From Pseudoalteromonas carrageenovora IAM 12662 (lineage in GTDB: Bacteria; Pseudomonadota; Gammaproteobacteria; Enterobacterales; Alteromonadaceae), in assembly GCF_900239935.1 (NCBI RefSeq), contig NZ_LT965928.1:866197-930196 (forward strand): a stretch of DNA of 64,000 nucleotides, in the 5' to 3' direction. A model generated the notes under the pieces. The model worked only from the letters and a program-made list of their open reading frames with translations, was not told the DNA's origin and ran no database searches. Position numbers and translations under genes: made by a program. Shown here in pieces: positions 17,035 through 28,239 of this stretch (position 1 is its first letter; every line of letters starts with the position of its first letter).

Positions 17035-17065
17035 ACTGCGAGTAATTAAAAAATAAGGAGTGTTA

Positions 17066-17353
17066 ATGCGTTTTTTTCAGATTGGCTTATTGTGCTTAGC
17101 ACTGTTTGTGCAATATAGATTATGGTTTGGCCATAATGGCGTACAAGACTACACACGATTAAAGTCGGCGGTAGCATCGCACCAGCAAACAAACGAAAAA
17201 CTAATTAAACGTAATAAAGTACTTACCGCCGATATAGAAGATTTAAAACTTGGCCAAGAAGGTATTGAAGAGCGTGCACGTAACGAATTAGGAATGATCA
17301 AACCGGACGAAACATTTATTCGTGTTTTACCGGGCAAACAACATGACAACTAA
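17066..17353 (+). CDS. ftsB: Cell division protein FtsB
   Basis: FtsB is a small bitopic membrane protein of the divisome that joins FtsL and FtsQ and signals septal peptidoglycan synthesis. The 95 residues show an N-terminal transmembrane helix (FFQIGLLCLALFVQYRLWFG), a periplasmic coiled coil (about 30-70) and the terminal ERARNELGMIKPDETF typical of FtsB. The ATG at 17066 has AAGGAG five bases upstream; a GTG two codons earlier is less likely. The end overlaps ispD by 11 bp, as in many gammaproteobacteria. Confidence 0.95.
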   Translation: MRFFQIGLLCLALFVQYRLWFGHNGVQDYTRLKSAVASHQQTNEKLIKRNKVLTADIEDLKLGQEGIEERARNELGMIKPDETFIRVLPGKQHDN

Positions 17354-18044
17354 AAATTCAATTGCTGCTATTGTACCGGCAGCAGGCGTTGGCAGCAGAA
17401 TGCAGCACAATGCGCCTAAGCAATATATAAAGTTAGCTGGTAAAACCATTTTAGAGCATACCTTAGCTAAACTATCTCAACTCCCTCAATTAAGCCGTAT
17501 TGTTGTGGCGATTAGCGACACTGACCCTTACTTTGATGAGCTTCCGCAAATAGATTCACGCGTAATACGTGCAAGTGGTGGTAAAGAGCGTGCCGACTCT
17601 GTGCTTAATAGTTTATTTTTTTTAGAAGCCAACCCACCACAGTGGGTGTTAGTGCATGATGCCGCGCGGCCACTTGTAAATATTGACGATATAAATACGC
17701 TTATTAATGAATGTATAAAAGCAAATGAAGGCGGTATTTTAGCCAGTAAAGTAAAAGACACCATAAAGCGTGGGCATACGTACAGCGAGCAAACAGTACC
17801 CCGGGACGATTTATGGCAAGCGCTTACTCCGCAGCTTTTTAAGTACGATGAGCTTAAAAGCGCTTTACAAAATGCTCTGGTAAATGGTGTAACAATTACC
17901 GATGAAGCAAGCGCCATAGAGTGGGCAAATAAGCCGGTTAAATTGATTGCAGGGCGCAGCGACAATATTAAAATAACCACGCCAGAAGATTTAGATTTGG
18001 CGGGGTTTTTATTAAACAAACAACAAAACGAGAGTGCAGTATGA
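17343..18044 (+). CDS. ispD: 2-C-methyl-D-erythritol 4-phosphate cytidylyltransferase
   Basis: IspD activates methylerythritol phosphate with CTP in the MEP isoprenoid pathway. The 233 residues have the nucleotide-binding [19 protein letters not shown] at the N-terminus, HDAARPLV near residue 105, and [11 protein letters not shown] and KITTPEDL near the end. The start overlaps the ftsB end by 11 bp, and its TGA overlaps the ispF ATG. All three genes are probably one operon. Confidence 0.97.
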   Translation: MTTKNSIAAIVPAAGVGSRMQHNAPKQYIKLAGKTILEHTLAKLSQLPQLSRIVVAISDTDPYFDELPQIDSRVIRASGGKERADSVLNSLFFLEANPPQWVLVHDAARPLVNIDDINTLINECIKANEGGILASKVKDTIKRGHTYSEQTVPRDDLWQALTPQLFKYDELKSALQNALVNGVTITDEASAIEWANKPVKLIAGRSDNIKITTPEDLDLAGFLLNKQQNESAV

Positions 18045-18538
18045 TTCGAATTGGCCATGGTTTTGACGTACATAAATTTGGCGGCGTAGGCCCGTTAACT
18101 ATTTGTGGTGAAAAAATTGATTACCCACAAGGCTTTTTAGCACACTCAGATGGTGATGTAGCTATTCATGCATTATGCGACGCTATTTTAGGTGCGCTCG
18201 CTATGGGCGATATTGGCAAGCACTTCCCTGATACAGCCAGCGAGTATGAAAATATCGACAGTCGTATTTTACTTCGCCACGTTGTAGGCCTTGCTAAAGA
18301 GCAAGGTTATGTATTGGGTAACGGTGATGTCACTATTGTGGCGCAAGCACCAAAAATGCTGCCACACATTCAAGCTATGCGTGCTAATTTAGCCAGCGAT
18401 TTAAACTGCGATCTTAGCCAGATAAATGTTAAAGCTACTACAACCGAAAAACTGGGCTTTGAAGGGCGTAAAGAAGGTATTTCTAGTCATGCAGTTGTTA
18501 TTATGAGTAAAGCGCTTACGAGTACAACAAACGCATGA
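18041..18538 (+). CDS. ispF: 2-C-methyl-D-erythritol 2,4-cyclodiphosphate synthase
   Basis: IspF closes the cyclodiphosphate ring in the MEP pathway, two steps after IspD, and needs a divalent metal. The 165 residues include the metal ligands in [10 protein letters not shown] (residues 5-14) and [20 protein letters not shown] (residues 37-56), plus [18 protein letters not shown] near the C-terminus. The start overlaps ispD by four bases (ATGA), and truD overlaps its end the same way. Confidence 0.97.
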   Translation: MIRIGHGFDVHKFGGVGPLTICGEKIDYPQGFLAHSDGDVAIHALCDAILGALAMGDIGKHFPDTASEYENIDSRILLRHVVGLAKEQGYVLGNGDVTIVAQAPKMLPHIQAMRANLASDLNCDLSQINVKATTTEKLGFEGRKEGISSHAVVIMSKALTSTTNA

Positions 18539-19584
18539 GCGACTTAAATTATTTATACGGTGCACCACTCTCTAAAGCGGACTTTAAAACCACGGCTGAA
18601 GATTTTATGGTGGATGAAGATTTAGGTATTGAGTTTACTGGCAGCGGTGAGCATGTTTGCTTACAAGTGGTTAAAAAAGGCGAAAACACACAATATGTTG
18701 CTAAAATTATCGCTCAAAAAGCAGGTGTATCTCCACGTGATGTAAGTTACGCGGGCATGAAAGATCGCCACGGTGTATGTAGCCAATGGTTTAGCGTAAA
18801 AGTGCCTATTAAAAAGCATATTGATTTTAGTGAGCTTAACAGCGAGAGCATTTTTATAGTTTCGCAGCAGCGCCATGAGCGAAAACTACGAACGGGTTGT
18901 CATAAGGGCAATAAATTTACTATTACGCTTCGTAATGTTACACAGCCGCTTGATATATTGTGCCGTATAAATGCGGTGCGTTCAGGTGTGCCAAACTACT
19001 TTGGTGAGCAGCGCTTTGGGCACGGCGGCCATAACTTAGTAATGGCCGAAAAAATGTTTGCTGGGGAGCGTATTCGCGATAAAAAGCTACGCGGTATTAT
19101 CATTTCTGCAGCGCGCTCGCACGTATTTAACCAAATAGTAAGCTTGCGTGTAAACGAACATGGCTTAGCCAAAACCATGCACCGCGAAGTATTTATGCTA
19201 AGCGGCAGTAATGCGTTTTTTGAAGATGCAATAAGTGATGAGAACATAGCTCGCTTAGCTTCTGGCGATATTATGATGTCGGCACCTATGGTAGGTAAAA
19301 GCGAAAAAGGCTTAACCGATCAAGAAAAAACATGGCTCAAACCATACCAAGCATGGTGCGATGGCTTAGGTGGGCTTGGTCTTAAAAATGAACGCAGAAT
19401 GCTAAGGCTTATACCACAAGACTTATCTGTTGAAACACTTGATGGAACTACGTTAAAACTAAGTTTTGGTTTACCTAAAGGGTGTTTTGCAACCGCATTA
19501 TTACGTGAGCTGGTGGATTATACCGATGCTAGCCCTCGCGAGCGAAAAGAAAAGGACAGCAATAATGAAGATACTTCTAAGTAA
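18535..19584 (+). CDS. truD: tRNA pseudouridine(13) synthase
   Basis: TruD isomerises uridine 13 of tRNA-Glu and some mRNA sites. The 349 residues equal the E. coli protein. The catalytic Asp is in [11 protein letters not shown] near residue 80. [13 protein letters not shown] near residue 158 and the inserted TRUD domain follow. It overlaps ispF by four bases and surE by 20 bp. Confidence 0.96.
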   Translation: MSDLNYLYGAPLSKADFKTTAEDFMVDEDLGIEFTGSGEHVCLQVVKKGENTQYVAKIIAQKAGVSPRDVSYAGMKDRHGVCSQWFSVKVPIKKHIDFSELNSESIFIVSQQRHERKLRTGCHKGNKFTITLRNVTQPLDILCRINAVRSGVPNYFGEQRFGHGGHNLVMAEKMFAGERIRDKKLRGIIISAARSHVFNQIVSLRVNEHGLAKTMHREVFMLSGSNAFFEDAISDENIARLASGDIMMSAPMVGKSEKGLTDQEKTWLKPYQAWCDGLGGLGLKNERRMLRLIPQDLSVETLDGTTLKLSFGLPKGCFATALLRELVDYTDASPRERKEKDSNNEDTSK

Positions 19585-20329
19585 TGACGATGGTGTAAAT
19601 GCCAAAGGCATTGCAGTTTTATATCAAGCACTCATGCAAATAGCAGAGGTAACACTGGTTGCCCCTGATAGAAACTGTAGTGGAGCAAGTAATTCATTAA
19701 CATTAATGAACCCTTTACGTGCCACCACGCTCGAAAATGGCTTTATATCAGTTAATGGCACACCCACTGACTGTGTTCACTTAGGTGTTAACCAACTTGT
19801 TGATGAAAAACCCGATTTAGTTGTTGCGGGTATTAACCATGGTGCTAATTTAGGCGATGATACGCTTTATTCTGGTACCGTTGCAGCTGCTACAGAGGGT
19901 CGTCATTTAGGCTTGCCTGCTATTGCTGTATCGCTTTGCTCGCACAAAGGTGAGTATTTTGAAACGGCAGCCGCTGTAACCGTAAATATAATAAAAGGTT
20001 TGGCATCGCATCCGCTTCCTAAAGATCAAATTATAAATATTAATGTGCCCGATATTCCGTTAAATGAATTAAAAGGTGTACAAGTAACGCGTTTAGGTGC
20101 GCGCCATAAAGCCGAAACCATGACCAAGGAAACCGACCCGTGGGGTCGTGATATTTTTTGGTATGGATCATTAGGTACTGAAAGCGATGCAGGTGAAGGT
20201 ACTGATTTTTATGCAATAAATAATGGCTTTGCATCTGTAACGCCACTAAGTGTTGATATGACTGCAAAAGATAGCTTAAAAGCAGTAGGAGACTGGTTAG
20301 CTGATTTGGAGATAAATAGTGCTAGCTAA
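19565..20329 (+). CDS. surE: 5'/3'-nucleotidase SurE
   Basis: SurE is a metal-dependent survival phosphatase acting on nucleoside monophosphates and polyphosphate. The 254 residues begin [16 protein letters not shown], with the metal-binding Asp pair (DD) at residues 8-9. [27 protein letters not shown] and the C-terminal [10 protein letters not shown] are family landmarks. The ATG at 19565 (AAGGA upstream) is inside truD, so the genes overlap by 20 bp. A longer frame to 19466 would overlap more and lacks family support. pcm follows with an 11-bp overlap. Confidence 0.96.
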   Translation: MKILLSNDDGVNAKGIAVLYQALMQIAEVTLVAPDRNCSGASNSLTLMNPLRATTLENGFISVNGTPTDCVHLGVNQLVDEKPDLVVAGINHGANLGDDTLYSGTVAAATEGRHLGLPAIAVSLCSHKGEYFETAAAVTVNIIKGLASHPLPKDQIININVPDIPLNELKGVQVTRLGARHKAETMTKETDPWGRDIFWYGSLGTESDAGEGTDFYAINNGFASVTPLSVDMTAKDSLKAVGDWLADLEINSAS

Positions 20330-20957
20330 TTACTCACGAAGCGCCAAAGCGCTTGCTGAGCTTTTAAAGCGTGAAGGGGTAGAGGATACACAAGTCCTTA
20401 GTGCTATTGCAGATATACCGCGCCATGTATTTATAGATGATGTACTAAAGCACAAAGCTTACGAAAACACAGCGCTGCCTATTGGACAAGGACAAACGAT
20501 TTCGCAGCCTTATATTGTTGCCCGTATGACAGAGTTACTTCGCCTTGCAGGTGTGCGCGATAAAGTACTTGAGATTGGCACAGGCTCTGGTTATCAAACC
20601 GCTGTACTGGCTAAATCGTTTACTAAAGTATATTCGGTTGAACGCATTAAAGCGCTTCAATGGCAAGCTAAACGCCGTTTGCATCAACTCGATTTATATA
20701 ATGTAGCAATGAAACATGGCGATGGCTGGCAGGGTTGGCAGTCACAAGCCCCTTTTGATGGCATAATTGTTACCGCAGCCGCGTCTAAAGTTCCACAAGA
20801 TTTACTCGCTCAACTATCTGATGGTGGTGTGTTACTCGCCCCTATAGGAGAGCAAGAGCAAAAGTTAACCATGGTTATTCGCAATGGCGATAACTACACA
20901 GAGCATGTTATTGCCCCCGTAAGGTTTGTACCGCTCATACCTGGCGATATTGAATAG
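20319..20957 (+). CDS. pcm: Protein-L-isoaspartate O-methyltransferase
   Basis: Pcm uses S-adenosylmethionine to methylate isoaspartyl residues in aged proteins so they can be repaired. The 212 residues contain the AdoMet loop [17 protein letters not shown] near residue 83, and [20 protein letters not shown] just before it. It begins with GTG at 20319, supported by a GGAG seven bases upstream, and overlaps the surE end by 11 bp. The surE-pcm-nlpD-rpoS order is conserved in gammaproteobacteria. Confidence 0.96.
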   Translation: MLANYSRSAKALAELLKREGVEDTQVLSAIADIPRHVFIDDVLKHKAYENTALPIGQGQTISQPYIVARMTELLRLAGVRDKVLEIGTGSGYQTAVLAKSFTKVYSVERIKALQWQAKRRLHQLDLYNVAMKHGDGWQGWQSQAPFDGIIVTAAASKVPQDLLAQLSDGGVLLAPIGEQEQKLTMVIRNGDNYTEHVIAPVRFVPLIPGDIE

Positions 20958-20966
20958 GAATTCATT

Positions 20967-21545
20967 TTGAAGTTGTTTACCAAGTTATACGATATGGCCC
21001 TAGTATGGGCTAAACACCGCCATGCAGAGCGTTACTTAGCAGCCATGAGTTTTGCAGAGTCTGTTTTCTTTCCTGTCCCACCCGATGTAATGCTTGCACC
21101 TATGTCGCTTGCACAGCCAAGTAAAGCATGGCGCTTTGCAAGCTTTGCAACAGTTGCATCGGTTTTTGGGGGCGTTATAGGGTATTTACTAGGCTTTTGG
21201 TTATTCGAACCTGTAGTAGAACCACTTATTGCCCAAATGCATTGGCAAGATAAATTCGATACCGCACTTACGTGGTTTAAAGAGTACGGTGTATGGGTTG
21301 TTTTTTTAGCAGGCTTTTCACCTATTCCTTATAAAGTATTTACGATTGGGGCAGGTGTAATGCAAATGGCTTTTTTACCATTTTTACTCGCATCTGCAAT
21401 TGGACGTGGGGCTCGCTTTTTTTTAGTTTCGGCTTTAATGAAATGGGGCGGAGTTAAAATGGAACAAAAATTACGTCAATATATTGAAGTACTTGGCTGG
21501 GCTTTAGTTGTATTGATAGTAGTTGCATACTTTTTACTACGATAA
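20967..21545 (+). CDS. YqaA family (DedA-like) membrane protein
   Basis: A 192-residue inner-membrane protein of the YqaA branch of the DedA/SNARE-associated family. It shows SFAESVFFPVPPDVMLAPM near residues 28-46 and the conserved glycine/arginine helix FLAGFSPIPYKVFTIGAG near 113-130, with about four membrane segments. DedA proteins are implicated in lipid scrambling and envelope stress. TTG at 20967, nine bases after the pcm stop and preceded by AGGAA, is the likely start. The next ATG would be at 20994. Confidence 0.88.
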   Translation: MKLFTKLYDMALVWAKHRHAERYLAAMSFAESVFFPVPPDVMLAPMSLAQPSKAWRFASFATVASVFGGVIGYLLGFWLFEPVVEPLIAQMHWQDKFDTALTWFKEYGVWVVFLAGFSPIPYKVFTIGAGVMQMAFLPFLLASAIGRGARFFLVSALMKWGGVKMEQKLRQYIEVLGWALVVLIVVAYFLLR

Positions 21546-21586
21546 GTATTAAAAATCCCCATTTTATAAGTAAGGAGAAAAACACG

Positions 21587-22411
21587 ATGAATAAACAGTT
21601 TTTACTGTATGTTGCTATATTCATTAGTGTTTTTCTTTTTGGCTGTTCTTCAAGACATGTTCCTGCCCCTGTAAGTAGCCTAAATAATAATGTTAATGAT
21701 TTAGGTCATACTATTAATATTAATGGTGATCGTTACAAAGTACAAAAGGGGGACACACTCTATTCTATTGCATTTAGCGCGGGGCAGGATTTTCGAAAGC
21801 TGGCAAAAAACAATTCAATTCCATCACCTTATATTATCTTCCCAGGCCAGAGTATATCGTTGGTTGCTCCAACAGAAAAAATAAAAAGGGATGAAAAATA
21901 TACGAATTCGAGTAAAAAGTCTATAAAAAATGTACAAAAAAATAACATAAAATTAAAGAAAGAGCTTGATCCTCCAAAACAACGAGAGTATGTTCAGAAA
22001 CAAGCCAGTAACACAATTAGTAAAACTAAACGTTTGTCGAGCAGTAAAGTTAAGTGGTTTTGGCCAGCAAAGGGCAAAGTTACCAAACGCTTTTCTAATA
22101 AGGAAAACGGTTATAAAGGTTTACAGATTACTAATCATAAAGGGGCTTCAGTCTTAGCCGCGGCACAAGGAACGGTGGTGTACGCGGGTAACGCTCTTCG
22201 AGGTTACGGTAATTTAATCATATTGAAACATAATGATGATTACCTAAGTGCTTATGCACATAACTCGAAATTACTTGTTAAAGAAAAGCAGAAAGTTAAG
22301 GCAGGACAAAAAATAGCAGAAATTGGAAATTCAGAATCTTCGGTCACCGCACTTCGTTTTGAAATTCGCTACCGAGGGCAAGCTGTCAATCCTGCTAAAT
22401 GCCTTCCCTAA
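21587..22411 (+). CDS. nlpD: Lipoprotein NlpD (LysM and degenerate LytM domains)
   Basis: NlpD is an outer-membrane lipoprotein that activates the amidase AmiC at the division site. The 274 residues comprise a signal peptide with lipobox FLFGC (Cys near residue 20), a LysM domain (YKVQKGDTLYSIAFSAGQDF, about 52-95), a Lys/Asn-rich linker (about 100-150) and a C-terminal LytM/M23 domain. The zinc ligands are missing: the expected LHFEIR reads LRFEIR, and the HxxxD motif is absent, as in true NlpD activators. It is shorter than E. coli NlpD (379) because of the linker. It is upstream of rpoS, whose promoter normally lies inside nlpD. Confidence 0.93.
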   Translation: MNKQFLLYVAIFISVFLFGCSSRHVPAPVSSLNNNVNDLGHTININGDRYKVQKGDTLYSIAFSAGQDFRKLAKNNSIPSPYIIFPGQSISLVAPTEKIKRDEKYTNSSKKSIKNVQKNNIKLKKELDPPKQREYVQKQASNTISKTKRLSSSKVKWFWPAKGKVTKRFSNKENGYKGLQITNHKGASVLAAAQGTVVYAGNALRGYGNLIILKHNDDYLSAYAHNSKLLVKEKQKVKAGQKIAEIGNSESSVTALRFEIRYRGQAVNPAKCLP

Positions 22412-22446
22412 TTTTTAGGTATTGATAATTGCTCGGGAGAGGGCTT

Positions 22447-23412
22447 ATGGCTAGCGCAGCAAAAAACACCACGACTGATGAAAAGTTCGATGACACCGCC
22501 GTAGAAGAAAACAACTCACTACTTGAAAAAGTAGAAGAAGATGAGATTTTTGCTAAAGAAGAAGTTACAAAAAATCTTGATGCAACTCAGCTTTATTTAG
22601 GTGAGATAGGTTTCTCTCCTTTACTTAGTGCAGAAGAAGAGGTTTTCTTTGCACGTAAATCACTTCGAGGTTGTGAAGCCTCACGCAAACGTATGATTGA
22701 AAGCAACTTACGTTTAGTTGTTAAAATTGCTCGCCGTTACAATAACCGTGGTTTGGCATTACTAGATTTAATTGAAGAAGGTAATTTAGGTTTAATCCGC
22801 GCCGTTGAAAAGTTTGACCCAGAGCGTGGCTTTAGATTCTCAACTTACGCAACATGGTGGATACGTCAAACTATTGAACGTGCCATTATGAACCAAACCC
22901 GAACTATTCGCTTACCTATCCACGTAGTTAAAGAATTAAATGTTTACTTGCGTACAGCACGTGAGTTAACGCAAAAGCTTGACCATGAGCCAACTGCTGA
23001 AGAAATTGCTGCAAGCCTTGATAGACCTGTTGAAGACGTAACTAAAATGCTACGTTTAAATGAAAAAATTGCCTCTGTGGATATGCCTATCGGCGGTGAA
23101 AACGACAGTGCTTTACTTGATATTATTGCAGACGAAAAAAGCGCAGGGCCTGAAGGCGAAGTTCAAACTAACGATATTAATAAACATATTGTAGATTGGT
23201 TAGGTGAGTTAAACCCTAAACAACGTGAAGTATTAGCACGCAGATTTGGTTTACTAGGCTACGAGCCATCAACGCTTGAAGATGTAGGGCGTGAAATTGG
23301 ACTGACACGAGAACGTGTAAGACAGATTCAGGTTGAAGCTTTACGACGTTTAAAAGATATTTTGCAACAAGAAGGTTTAAGTACAGAAAGCTTATTTAAT
23401 CAGTTTTCGTAA
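22447..23412 (+). CDS. rpoS: RNA polymerase sigma factor RpoS
   Basis: RpoS is the stationary-phase and general stress sigma factor. The 321 residues have region 1.2 ([18 protein letters not shown]), region 2 ([20 protein letters not shown], then [20 protein letters not shown]), region 3 and the region 4.2 helix-turn-helix ([19 protein letters not shown]). I use ATG 22447 with the purine-rich GGGAGAGGG before it. Its transcript ends in the hairpin at 23451. Confidence 0.97.
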   Translation: MASAAKNTTTDEKFDDTAVEENNSLLEKVEEDEIFAKEEVTKNLDATQLYLGEIGFSPLLSAEEEVFFARKSLRGCEASRKRMIESNLRLVVKIARRYNNRGLALLDLIEEGNLGLIRAVEKFDPERGFRFSTYATWWIRQTIERAIMNQTRTIRLPIHVVKELNVYLRTARELTQKLDHEPTAEEIAASLDRPVEDVTKMLRLNEKIASVDMPIGGENDSALLDIIADEKSAGPEGEVQTNDINKHIVDWLGELNPKQREVLARRFGLLGYEPSTLEDVGREIGLTRERVRQIQVEALRRLKDILQQEGLSTESLFNQFS

Positions 23413-23450
23413 CTTTAATTTTGCAAACTAAACAATAAATTATGTGTGTA

Positions 23451-23480
23451 AAAAGCTGAAGGGTTAACTCTTCAGCTTTT
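23451..23480. terminator. rpoS terminator
   Basis: Stem AAAAGCTGAAG/CTTCAGCTTTT with an eight-base loop and T-run on the plus strand. The minus-strand reading also has a T-run, so it may serve the convergent mutS gene too. Confidence 0.9.
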
Positions 23481-23495
23481 TTTATGCCTGTCGTT

Positions 23496-23528
23496 CCGTC
23501 CTAAATATATAAACACTTTTTAGGACGG
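23496..23528. repeat. Inverted repeat between rpoS and mutS
   Basis: Arms CCGTCCTAAA (23496-23505) and TTTAGGACGG (23519-23528) enclose 13 AT-rich bases. It has no T-run on the minus strand and sits 24 bp beyond the mutS stop. It may protect the mutS mRNA 3' end or be a dispersed repeat. Confidence 0.6.
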
Positions 23529-23551
23529 GATAAGGCTTGGACTAATTAATC

Positions 23552-26134
23552 TCAAAGCAGTGCTTTTAATTTATAAAGCAGTTCGTGCGCTTGGCGAGGC
23601 GATAAGTTATCAGGGTCAATAGCACTTAATTGTTCTTCGACTTGTGAAGGCTCAATAACAGCGTCGTTATTAAATGTAAACGCTTGTTGCTCTGTATTAG
23701 GTGCAGTAACACTTTGGTGATTTTCAAGTAACTTAAGTTTTTGTTTAGCTTGCGCAATTACCGCTTTAGGCACACCGGCAAGTGCAGCTACTTGTAAACC
23801 AAAACTCTTGCTTGCTGCACCGTCGAGAACTGTATGCATAAATGCGATTGTGTCGTTATGCTCTATTGCATCAAGGTGAACGTTTACAAGACCTTGAGTT
23901 TGCTCTGCAAGTTCTGTTAGTTCAAAATAGTGTGTTGCAAACAGTGTTTTTGCCGAAATTTTTGATGCTAAATGATCGGCTGTAGCATACGCAAGCGAAA
24001 GCCCGTCGTAGGTACTTGTACCTCGCCCTATTTCATCCATTAACACCAAAGACTGCGCTGTAGCATTATTTAAAATAGTGGCGGTTTCGGTCATCTCAAC
24101 CATGAAGGTTGAGCGGCCAGAGGCTAAATCATCACTTGCACCAATACGCGTAAATATGCGGTCTATATTACCTATTTTCGCGCTATCGGCAGGGACATAA
24201 CAGCCAATGTGCGCCATTAATACAATAAGCGCTGTTTGACGCATATAGGTTGATTTACCACCCATATTTGGGCCTGTAATAATCAACATTTTGCGCTGGC
24301 TATTTAGCTCTACAGGATTTGCAATGAAGGGTTCTTTCATTACCTGTTCAACAACTGGGTGACGGCCTTGTTTAATGCTAATGTTGTCGTTGTCGCATAA
24401 TTCTGGTTTAGCGTAATTAAGCGCAAAGGCACGCTCTGCTAAGTTATTTAATACATCTAAGTCAGCAAGCGCTGCGGCCATTATTTGCAGCTGTTCAATG
24501 TGAGGGGCTATAAATTCAAATAACTCTTCGTATAGTTGTTTTTCAAGCGCGAGCGCTTTTGATTGGCTGCCTAGTACTTTATCTTCATGCTCTTTAAGCT
24601 CTGGAATAATATAGCGTTCATTATTTTTAAGCGTCTGGCGACGAATGTAATCAGCAGGTACTAAATGAGAATTGGCGCGGCTCACTTCTATAAAAAAGCC
24701 GTGTACTCGGTTGTAGCCAATTTTTAATGTACTAATGCCCGTACGTTCACGCTCGCGTTGTTCAAGCTGCTCAAGTACATCTGTGGCACCTTTACTTAGG
24801 TTACGCCACTCATCTAATTCACTATTATAACCAGGCGCAATTACGCCCCCATCACGAATAAGTACTGGCGGATTATCAATAACAGCACGCTCTAGCAATG
24901 CTTGTAGCTCTGGTAGTTCAGGCGAGTGTTTGATAATACTTGTTATGCGCGGGTCACTCGCATCACTTAATAAATTATGCAGAGGTGCAAGTGCTTGTAG
25001 TGCACTGCGCAGACGTGTTAAATCTCTTGGGCGTGCAGTGCATAATGCTAAACGCGCTATTACACGTTCTATATCACCAATATCTTTTAGTGACTCGTGT
25101 AATTCGCCGCAAAGTTGTACGTCTAAAATTGCACTAATGGCATTTAAACGAGAATTAAGCTCATCTTTATTACGAACAGGGGTATGAATTCGGCGTTTTA
25201 GTAAACGTGAGCCCATTGCTGTGGCTGTTTTATCAAGTACTTGTGCGAGGGTGTTTTCAAATCCGCCCGACAGATTAACCGTTAATTCTAAATTTTTACG
25301 GGTTGCGGCATCTAAAATAACCGCATGCTCGTTGTGCTCAAGCGTAATAGCACGAATATGAGGTAAAGCAATACGTTGTGTATCTTTTACGTATTGCATT
25401 AAACAGCCGGCGGCTACGAGTGCTGAGTGGGCTTTTTCTACACCAAATCCCACTAAATCCTTGGTACCAAATTGATCGCACAATAAGTGCTGCGCTGTGT
25501 CTAAATCAAACTCCCACTCAGGGCGTCGACGAGCGCCTTTAATATGTTCAATTAAATGTGTATTTACAAAGCTTTCGCTATACAGTAATTCTGCTGGCGA
25601 TAACCGCTGTAACGTTGAGCTAAAAGCTTCGTCAGTATTTACTTCTACAATGTTAAAACGACCAGAATTTATATCAAGGTAAGCGATTCCGTATTGGCCT
25701 TTTTTATTTTGCCAAACACTGGTCAGTAAATTGTCTTGTCGCTCTTGCAGCAGCGCTTCATCTGAAATAGTGCCCGGTGTTACAATGCGTACTACTTTAC
25801 GCTCCACAGGGCCTTTACTCGTTGCGGGATCCCCAACTTGTTCACAAATAGCAACTGATTCGCCCATTTGTACTAAGCGAGCTAAGTAGTTTTCTACGGC
25901 ATGATAAGGTACCCCGGCCATAGGAATAGGATCGCCGCCTGCTTTACCGCGGTGCGTTTGCGATATATCAAGAAGTTGAGCTGCGCGTTTAGCGTCATCA
26001 AAAAAGAGTTCGTAAAAATCTCCCATACGATAAAACAATAAAATATCGCGATGCTCTGATTTTATTTTTAGATACTGCTGCATCATAGGGGTTTGTTGTT
26101 TTATAGTGTGTGGTGCATAAAGATCAAACGACAT
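23552..26134 (-). CDS. mutS: DNA mismatch repair protein MutS
   Basis: MutS binds mismatches and, with ATP and MutL, starts mismatch repair. The 860 residues contain the mismatch-wedging motif in [14 protein letters not shown] near residue 40 (Phe-x-Glu), the lever/clamp core, and a C-terminal ATPase with [16 protein letters not shown] near residue 615, plus the [16 protein letters not shown] signature. ATG at 26134 gives [23 protein letters not shown] at 26146 is the only alternative. Its start is only 21 bp from the divergent pncC start. Confidence 0.97.
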   Translation of the reverse strand: MSFDLYAPHTIKQQTPMMQQYLKIKSEHRDILLFYRMGDFYELFFDDAKRAAQLLDISQTHRGKAGGDPIPMAGVPYHAVENYLARLVQMGESVAICEQVGDPATSKGPVERKVVRIVTPGTISDEALLQERQDNLLTSVWQNKKGQYGIAYLDINSGRFNIVEVNTDEAFSSTLQRLSPAELLYSESFVNTHLIEHIKGARRRPEWEFDLDTAQHLLCDQFGTKDLVGFGVEKAHSALVAAGCLMQYVKDTQRIALPHIRAITLEHNEHAVILDAATRKNLELTVNLSGGFENTLAQVLDKTATAMGSRLLKRRIHTPVRNKDELNSRLNAISAILDVQLCGELHESLKDIGDIERVIARLALCTARPRDLTRLRSALQALAPLHNLLSDASDPRITSIIKHSPELPELQALLERAVIDNPPVLIRDGGVIAPGYNSELDEWRNLSKGATDVLEQLEQRERERTGISTLKIGYNRVHGFFIEVSRANSHLVPADYIRRQTLKNNERYIIPELKEHEDKVLGSQSKALALEKQLYEELFEFIAPHIEQLQIMAAALADLDVLNNLAERAFALNYAKPELCDNDNISIKQGRHPVVEQVMKEPFIANPVELNSQRKMLIITGPNMGGKSTYMRQTALIVLMAHIGCYVPADSAKIGNIDRIFTRIGASDDLASGRSTFMVEMTETATILNNATAQSLVLMDEIGRGTSTYDGLSLAYATADHLASKISAKTLFATHYFELTELAEQTQGLVNVHLDAIEHNDTIAFMHTVLDGAASKSFGLQVAALAGVPKAVIAQAKQKLKLLENHQSVTAPNTEQQAFTFNNDAVIEPSQVEEQLSAIDPDNLSPRQAHELLYKLKALL

Positions 26135-26155
26135 GTATTTACCCAAAGGCTGAAT

Positions 26156-26647
26156 ATGGAATTACATCAAGAGATTAAAACACTTGCTGCGCAATTAGGC
26201 GCTATTTTAACGGATAAATGCTTATGGATCACTACTGCTGAATCATGCACTGGTGGCGGAGTGAGTTATGCCCTAACAGATACCCCTGGTAGCTCGCGGT
26301 ATTTAGGGCGTGCCTTTGTTACATATAGTAACGAGGCAAAGCACGAATTGATTAACGTAGCGACGAGTACGTTGGAGCAATTTGGCGCTGTGAGTGAGCA
26401 AACAGTGAAGGAAATGGCATTTGGTGCAATAAACGTTGCTAATGCCGATGTTGCAATTGCTATTTCAGGTATTGCAGGGCCGGGCGGCGCTACTCCCGAT
26501 AAGCCAGTAGGCTTTGTGTGGTTTTGCATACAAATTGCTGGTAAGCAATTCACTTTCAAGCAAATATTTAGTGGCGACAGAGCGCAAGTTAGATTGCAAG
26601 CTATTGAATTTGCATTGAAAAAAACTATAGAGAAGATAAATTTATAA
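26156..26647 (+). CDS. pncC: Nicotinamide-nucleotide amidohydrolase
   Basis: PncC (CinA C-terminal-domain type) deamidates NMN to nicotinate mononucleotide in pyridine nucleotide salvage. The 163 residues include the catalytic [20 protein letters not shown] near residue 30 and [20 protein letters not shown] near residue 103. I start at ATG 26156 with an AAAGG ribosome binding site; an upstream frame to 26093 would run through mutS. It is adjacent to recA, as in many gammaproteobacteria. Confidence 0.95.
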   Translation: MELHQEIKTLAAQLGAILTDKCLWITTAESCTGGGVSYALTDTPGSSRYLGRAFVTYSNEAKHELINVATSTLEQFGAVSEQTVKEMAFGAINVANADVAIAISGIAGPGGATPDKPVGFVWFCIQIAGKQFTFKQIFSGDRAQVRLQAIEFALKKTIEKINL

Positions 26648-26654
26648 ATTTCGC

Positions 26655-26682
26655 TTGATACTGTGGTTTCATACAGTATACT
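26655..26682 (+). promoter_or_regulatory. recA promoter with LexA (SOS) box
   Basis: A -35 box TTGATA (26655-26660) and a -10 TATACT (26677-26682) are 16 bp apart. Between them lies CTGT-N8-ACAG (26661-26676), a perfect LexA box. This is the same geometry as E. coli recA, so LexA occupies the promoter until DNA damage. Confidence 0.93.
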
Positions 26683-26712
26683 TGTTCGCATTAGCTGGAT
26701 TTGGAGAACAAA

Positions 26713-27756
26713 ATGAACGATAACAAACAAAAAGCGTTGGACGCTGCACTATCACAAATAGAGCGTCAATTTGGTAAAGGATCAATCATGAAACTGGGCG
26801 ATAATAAAGCCCTAAACATTGATGCAGTATCTACAGGTTCATTAGGGATCGACATTGCTTTAGGCATAGGCGGTTTACCTATGGGTCGTATTGTAGAAGT
26901 ATATGGTCCTGAATCTTCAGGTAAAACAACACTTACTTTACAAGTTATCGCACAAGCTCAAAAAGAAGGTAAAACATGTGCCTTTGTTGATGCTGAGCAC
27001 GCTCTAGATCCAGTATACGCACAAAAACTAGGTGTTAACATTGATGAGCTTTTAGTGTCTCAACCAGATACAGGTGAGCAAGCGCTAGAAATTTGTGACA
27101 TGTTAGTACGCTCAAGTGCGGTTGACGTAGTTATTGTCGATTCTGTTGCTGCACTTACGCCAAAAGCTGAAATTGAAGGCGACATGGGCGACTCGCACAT
27201 GGGCTTACAAGCACGTTTAATGTCGCAAGCATTACGTAAGCTTACGGGTAATATTAAACGTTCTAACACGTTATGTATTTTCATTAACCAAATTCGTATG
27301 AAAATTGGTGTAATGTTTGGTAACCCTGAAACAACAACCGGTGGTAACGCTCTTAAGTTTTACGCATCAGTTCGTATTGATATTCGTCGAATTGGTTCTG
27401 TAAAAGAAGGCGATGAAGTTGTTGGTAACGAAACGCGCGTTAAAATTGTTAAAAACAAAGTAGCACCTCCGTTTAAGCAAGCCGAATTTATCATCATGTA
27501 TGGTGAAGGTATTTCTAAGCAAGGCGAGCTAATTGATTTAGGTGTTAAGCACAAAATTGTAGAAAAAGCAGGTGCTTGGTACAGTTACAATGGCAACAAA
27601 GTAGGCCAAGGTAAATCAAACTCAATCAAGTTCTTGAAAGAAAACGTAGAAATTGCAGATGAGATTGAAGGCAAACTACGCGACATGTTATTGCTAAAAG
27701 CCACTATTGAACCAGAAGATGGTGAAGATAAGTTAGGCGATGACGCAGACCTTTAA
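26713..27756 (+). CDS. recA: Recombinase RecA
   Basis: RecA forms filaments on single-stranded DNA, drives strand exchange and triggers LexA self-cleavage. The 347 residues have Walker [14 protein letters not shown] near residue 66, the Walker B segment VIVDSV, the DNA loops around [16 protein letters not shown] and [16 protein letters not shown], and an acidic C-terminal tail. ATG 26713 is chosen with GGAG six bases upstream; an upstream TTG at 26701 is less likely. No recX gene follows. Confidence 0.99.
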   Translation: MNDNKQKALDAALSQIERQFGKGSIMKLGDNKALNIDAVSTGSLGIDIALGIGGLPMGRIVEVYGPESSGKTTLTLQVIAQAQKEGKTCAFVDAEHALDPVYAQKLGVNIDELLVSQPDTGEQALEICDMLVRSSAVDVVIVDSVAALTPKAEIEGDMGDSHMGLQARLMSQALRKLTGNIKRSNTLCIFINQIRMKIGVMFGNPETTTGGNALKFYASVRIDIRRIGSVKEGDEVVGNETRVKIVKNKVAPPFKQAEFIIMYGEGISKQGELIDLGVKHKIVEKAGAWYSYNGNKVGQGKSNSIKFLKENVEIADEIEGKLRDMLLLKATIEPEDGEDKLGDDADL

Positions 27757-27800
27757 GGTTTAAAACGTTCTTTAAGCTTGATTTGACCCGAGCTTTATAA

Positions 27801-27833
27801 AAAACGCTAACCAGCAATGGTTAGCGTTTTTTG
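27801..27833 (+). terminator. recA terminator
   Basis: Stem AAAACGCTAACC/GGTTAGCGTTTT with a six-base loop and T-rich tail, 45 bp after recA. Confidence 0.92.
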
Positions 27834-28239
27834 TTTTTGGGGGCCTGAAATATAAAATAGCAGTAATACTTATTACCAACCTGCATAGGTCTTTGTGAAG
27901 CCAAACGAATTAAGCTACACCATAATGTGGTTAAAAGTTTTTATTTAGAACAAACAGATAAAAAATATTGCCTAAATTTAGAGCAATTTTTTTAACGCTA
28001 GTAAGACCTTATATAAGTAAATTGATATTAATTATTTTAAGTTGCTAGCTTAATGCTGATTATTTAATTGCCCGCAATATAGAGTAATCAAATAGCAAGA
28101 AGTGATGATGTTTTAGCACTCGATAGCTAATAAGATAGATTGGAATTTAATGAGCTGTAAAACTGCCGCCTTAAAAATAAAAACGACACATACAATGTGT
28201 CGTTTTTAAATTAAGCTGGTTAAATGCTTTTAAAAAATT
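27834..28239. other. recA / TonB receptor convergent spacer
   Basis: About 400 bp of AT-rich sequence with no reading frame of note. It contains the receptor gene's terminator hairpin near its right end. I see no other structure. Confidence 0.5.
28179..28207 (-). terminator. Terminator of the TonB receptor gene
   Basis: Stem AAAAACGACACA/TGTGTCGTTTTT with a TACAA loop. On the minus strand it continues into T-rich sequence. Confidence 0.88.
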
